Shown here: positions 4,831 to 6,796 of the stretch, piece after piece
Layout of the letters: each line of letters starts with the position of its first letter
Position numbering within the stretch: position 1 is the first letter of the stretch
From: Desulfobacteraceae bacterium
Lineage (GTDB): Bacteria > Desulfobacterota > Desulfobacteria > Desulfobacterales > JAABSP01
Assembly (NCBI GenBank): GCA_011390035.1
Contig: JAABTE010000139.1
Location: forward strand, 1-6,796
Length of the DNA stretch: 6,796 bases
Direction of reading: 5' to 3'
Position numbers and translations under genes: made by a program
The notes under the pieces: generated by a model
Databases searched by the model: none
What the model was told of the DNA's origin: nothing
What the model saw: only the letters and a program-made list of their open reading frames with translations

Positions 4831-6750
4831 TCAGAACGTGCCGATGCGCCTTCCCAGCCCGCTGCGGGATGGTTCTTCCCGAAAGACGGAAGGCGCCATC
4901 CGCCCGGCCACGGGGCAGGCGCCCGTTTCGGCGTGAAAAAGGGCCGTTGCCAGCAGGTTTTCCGCCGGGTCGCCCAGCTCTCGATCGAGGTCGTCGGCCG
5001 CCAGGCATTCCGGCCACAGCCCTTCAAAATAGTTGCCCTCCCCCAGCGCGTTTTCAAGGGCGAAGGTTATGGGCACGATGTACTGGTCGCAGAATTTGAA
5101 CCCGTACATGCCAACGGGCTTGCCCAGGGTGGGCGTTCCCACCAGGACCACATCGCCGTAAGGCCGCAGCCCGTTGATCAGAAGCTCGCTGGCCGAGGCC
5201 GTCCGCCCGCTGGTGAGCGCATAGATCCGGACCGGCGCGGGCCTTTCCCCCACCTGCTGGAAATTAAGGGTGGCGTTGACCGAGCTGTAGCGGTCGTTAT
5301 GGATAAGCCGGGCGAAAACGTCTCCCGTCTCGGCGCGGCCGCCGGCCATCAGGCTGGCCAGATACACCGTCACGCCTGTCTGCCCGCCGGGGTTGTAGCG
5401 CAGGTCCAAAACGAGCGTGTCGATGCCGGCCTCGGCAAAAGCGGCAAAGGCCGCGTCCAGGGCTTGCTTTGATTTGTCCAGAAAATCGGTGTAAACCAGG
5501 TAGCCGACATTCATGCCGGCGTGCTGGAAGATCTCGTATTCATAAACGGCGGTCACCTCCACCCAGTCCGACGTGATGGTCGCCTCCCGGGCCGCGCCGT
5601 CGGCCCCTTGCACCGTCAGGGTCACCGTCTGGCCCGGCGCCGTGAAATCGAGGATGGCGCCCCAGTCGCCGCCGCCGTCGCGAACGTCGATGCCGTCGAT
5701 GGCCAGCACCCGGTCGCCCCGGGCCAGGCCCGCCCCATCCGCCGGAGAGTCAGGGTAAACCAGTGACACCCGAAGGTCCTCGGCCGCGTCCCACTTGAGC
5801 CCCACGCCCAGGCCGAGGTAGCGGCCCTCGCCGAAAAAGTTTTCGATCTCCTCGGCCGGGGCGATGTAGCTGAACCGGTCCAGCTCCGGATAGCGCAGGG
5901 CGTCAAGAAGCGCCTCCGGGGAGTCGTAATCGGCCGGATCCACGTCCGGCAGCGCGTCGGCCCACAGGTAGATGTCCTTTAGCAGGGTGTAAACATACCA
6001 GTTTTCGAATTCAACCGAGCAGGCGTCCGCCAGAATGATCCGCCGCCGGATCTCGGCGCCCCACCCGGACACGCTGCCGGTGGCAAGGTCGCAGGCGAAG
6101 AACTCTATGCCCGTGGCCCTTCCCAGCAGTCGGACGGCATCGTCCGAAATCTCAACCCGCACCAGCTCCAGCACCCGGTCGAAACCGGTGCCGTCGGCCT
6201 CGAATTCGTCCCGCAGCATGTTGAAGCCGGAAGGAACGCCAAGGTCCGGAAAGGCGGGAAAGAGGGCCTCGGCGATCACCTGATGGGCCGCGGCCACAGC
6301 CGCGGCGGCCGGCGGCGGGGCAGACGGGCTGGCGCCGTAATAGATCGACGGGTCCGCCTTGAGGGCCACGGCCATCACGGCGTGGGTCAGGGGCGTCAGG
6401 TTGACCCGATCCGGAGCTTGCGCCGTCAGGTCATGGTAGCCGTAGAAACGATCCGCCGTTCCGGCTTCCTCGGCCCATACCAGGTAGGGGCCGTCAAGGC
6501 CGGTGACGGACACGGAAAAACGCCCGTCCGCGCCGATACCCGCCGACCGGACGCCCTCCGCCCCTCGAACCGACACCGCGCCGGCCAGGGGCGCGCCCTC
6601 CGCGGCGGTGCCGTTGATCCACGCCTCGCTGTCGCCGCCGCTGCTGTCGCAGCCGGCCATCAGGATCAGAACCATCAGCGCCAGCGCCAGCGGGAGCCAG
6701 TGAATCGGACGGCGGCCGGAGCGCCGGGGGGGTATCGGAGAGGTTGTCAT
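4831..6750 (-). CDS. S41-family (C-terminal processing) PDZ serine protease, lipoprotein
   Basis: 639 aa. Residues 1-34 are a lipoprotein signal: Arg-rich start, hydrophobic 18-30, LMAGC with Cys34 as lipidation site. Asp35 follows; in E. coli an Asp at this place retains lipoproteins in the inner membrane, but the rule may not hold here. Residues 44-125 are a carboxypeptidase-regulatory-like module (INGTAAEGAPLAGAVSV, GADGRFSVSV, then a VNLTPLT segment). Residues 250-300 carry the S41 lipoprotein cap (YTLLKDIYLW, LDRFSYI), 311-382 a PDZ domain (YLGLGVGL, GLARGDRVLAIDG) and about 410-565 the protease core (LVLDLRYNPGG at 446-456). Ser519 (RTASASELL) and Lys544 (TLGKPVG) are 25 residues apart, the spacing of Ser430/Lys455 in E. 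coli Prc, so the enzyme looks active. The Prc Asp441 position is Pro530. The C-terminal WPEC and ETGAC motifs fit the lipoprotein subgroup. Start: AGGA lies 9 nt before ATG 6750. The substrate is unknown; the neighbouring exported proteins are candidates. Confidence 0.9.
   Translation of the reverse strand: MTTSPIPPRRSGRRPIHWLPLALALMVLILMAGCDSSGGDSEAWINGTAAEGAPLAGAVSVRGAEGVRSAGIGADGRFSVSVTGLDGPYLVWAEEAGTADRFYGYHDLTAQAPDRVNLTPLTHAVMAVALKADPSIYYGASPSAPPPAAAAVAAAHQVIAEALFPAFPDLGVPSGFNMLRDEFEADGTGFDRVLELVRVEISDDAVRLLGRATGIEFFACDLATGSVSGWGAEIRRRIILADACSVEFENWYVYTLLKDIYLWADALPDVDPADYDSPEALLDALRYPELDRFSYIAPAEEIENFFGEGRYLGLGVGLKWDAAEDLRVSLVYPDSPADGAGLARGDRVLAIDGIDVRDGGGDWGAILDFTAPGQTVTLTVQGADGAAREATITSDWVEVTAVYEYEIFQHAGMNVGYLVYTDFLDKSKQALDAAFAAFAEAGIDTLVLDLRYNPGGQTGVTVYLASLMAGGRAETGDVFARLIHNDRYSSVNATLNFQQVGERPAPVRIYALTSGRTASASELLINGLRPYGDVVLVGTPTLGKPVGMYGFKFCDQYIVPITFALENALGEGNYFEGLWPECLAADDLDRELGDPAENLLATALFHAETGACPVAGRMAPSVFREEPSRSGLGRRIGTF
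6726..6732 (-). repeat. C7 homopolymer in codons 6-9 of the protease gene
   Basis: The coding strand reads ATA CCC CCC CGG, with seven consecutive C bases just before the signal-peptide hydrophobic core. It sits at nearly the same place as the C8 run in the TPS gene. The presence of the run is certain; any functional meaning is uncertain in a GC-rich genome. Confidence 0.5.
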
Positions 6751-6796
6751 TTTCGCTTTTCCTTTCGGATGATTTTAAAAACGGAAAAAAAGCCCA
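6751..6796 (-). promoter_or_regulatory. Upstream edge of the protease gene: ribosome binding site and T-tract
   Basis: On the minus strand AAAGGA (6765-6760) is the ribosome binding site, with its AGGA 9 nt before the start codon. Further upstream are GGGC followed by seven T (6787-6793 region) and TAAAAT (6777-6772). The GGGC-T7 string could be the tail of a terminator for a gene beyond the right edge. TAAAAT resembles a -10 box but would leave an unusually short leader, and its -35 would fall at or outside the edge. Too little is visible to decide. Confidence 0.4.

Noticed and set aside
4704..5057. Minus-strand open frame of 117 codons that could be a small gene before the TPS gene
   Set aside because: Most of it is a shifted frame of the protease C-terminus, and the part in the gap has no recognisable motif.
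4510..5472. Plus-strand open frame of 320 codons across the intergenic gap and protease 3' end
   Set aside because: It overlaps the protease core, whose Ser/Lys dyad is unambiguous on the other strand; composition is Gly/Arg/Pro-rich with no recognisable family.

Overview
The window is GC-rich (about 60% or more by eye). It carries three long genes, all on the minus strand, and every one encodes an exported protein. There is no tRNA, rRNA, CRISPR array, transposase or phage gene. The gene styles (a cyanobacterial-type two-partner-secretion exoprotein, an S41 lipoprotein protease, a multi-module prealbumin-like surface protein) and a near-consensus sigma-54 promoter suggest a Gram-negative bacterium. 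Desulfobacterota (former Deltaproteobacteria) is my best guess from overall style, not proven here.

Layout in the direction of transcription, right to left: (1) 6750-4831, a 639-aa lipoprotein of the S41 (C-terminal processing) peptidase family, with an N-terminal carboxypeptidase-regulatory-like module, a PDZ domain and an intact Ser/Lys dyad. (2) A 311-nt non-coding gap, 4830-4520, holding a tandem repeat, a candidate -24/-12 promoter, and a long GC-rich hairpin in what would be the leader of the next gene. (3) 4519-1628, a 963-aa TpsA-type exoprotein with a filamentous-haemagglutinin N-terminal secretion domain followed by a Gly/Ala-rich beta-helix. (4) A 60-nt gap with a strong Shine-Dalgarno. 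(5) 1567 to beyond the left edge, a secreted, tyrosine-rich protein of repeated carboxypeptidase-regulatory/Cna-B-like beta-sandwich modules, of which 522 residues are visible.

Genes 2 and 3 look like one transcription unit: same strand, short gap, no terminator. The protease upstream may be a separate unit. A reasonable reading is a cell-surface adhesin/matrix locus: a TPS exoprotein, a co-expressed modular surface protein, and a nearby membrane-anchored protease that could act on either. No TpsB outer-membrane transporter is in the window; it may lie beyond an edge or elsewhere.

The most interesting non-gene signals are the sigma-54-like promoter before the TPS gene, the leader hairpin with two competing partners for one arm, and C8 and C7 homopolymers within the first ten codons of two of the exported-protein genes. 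I see no evidence of a defence or other clearly new enzymatic system.
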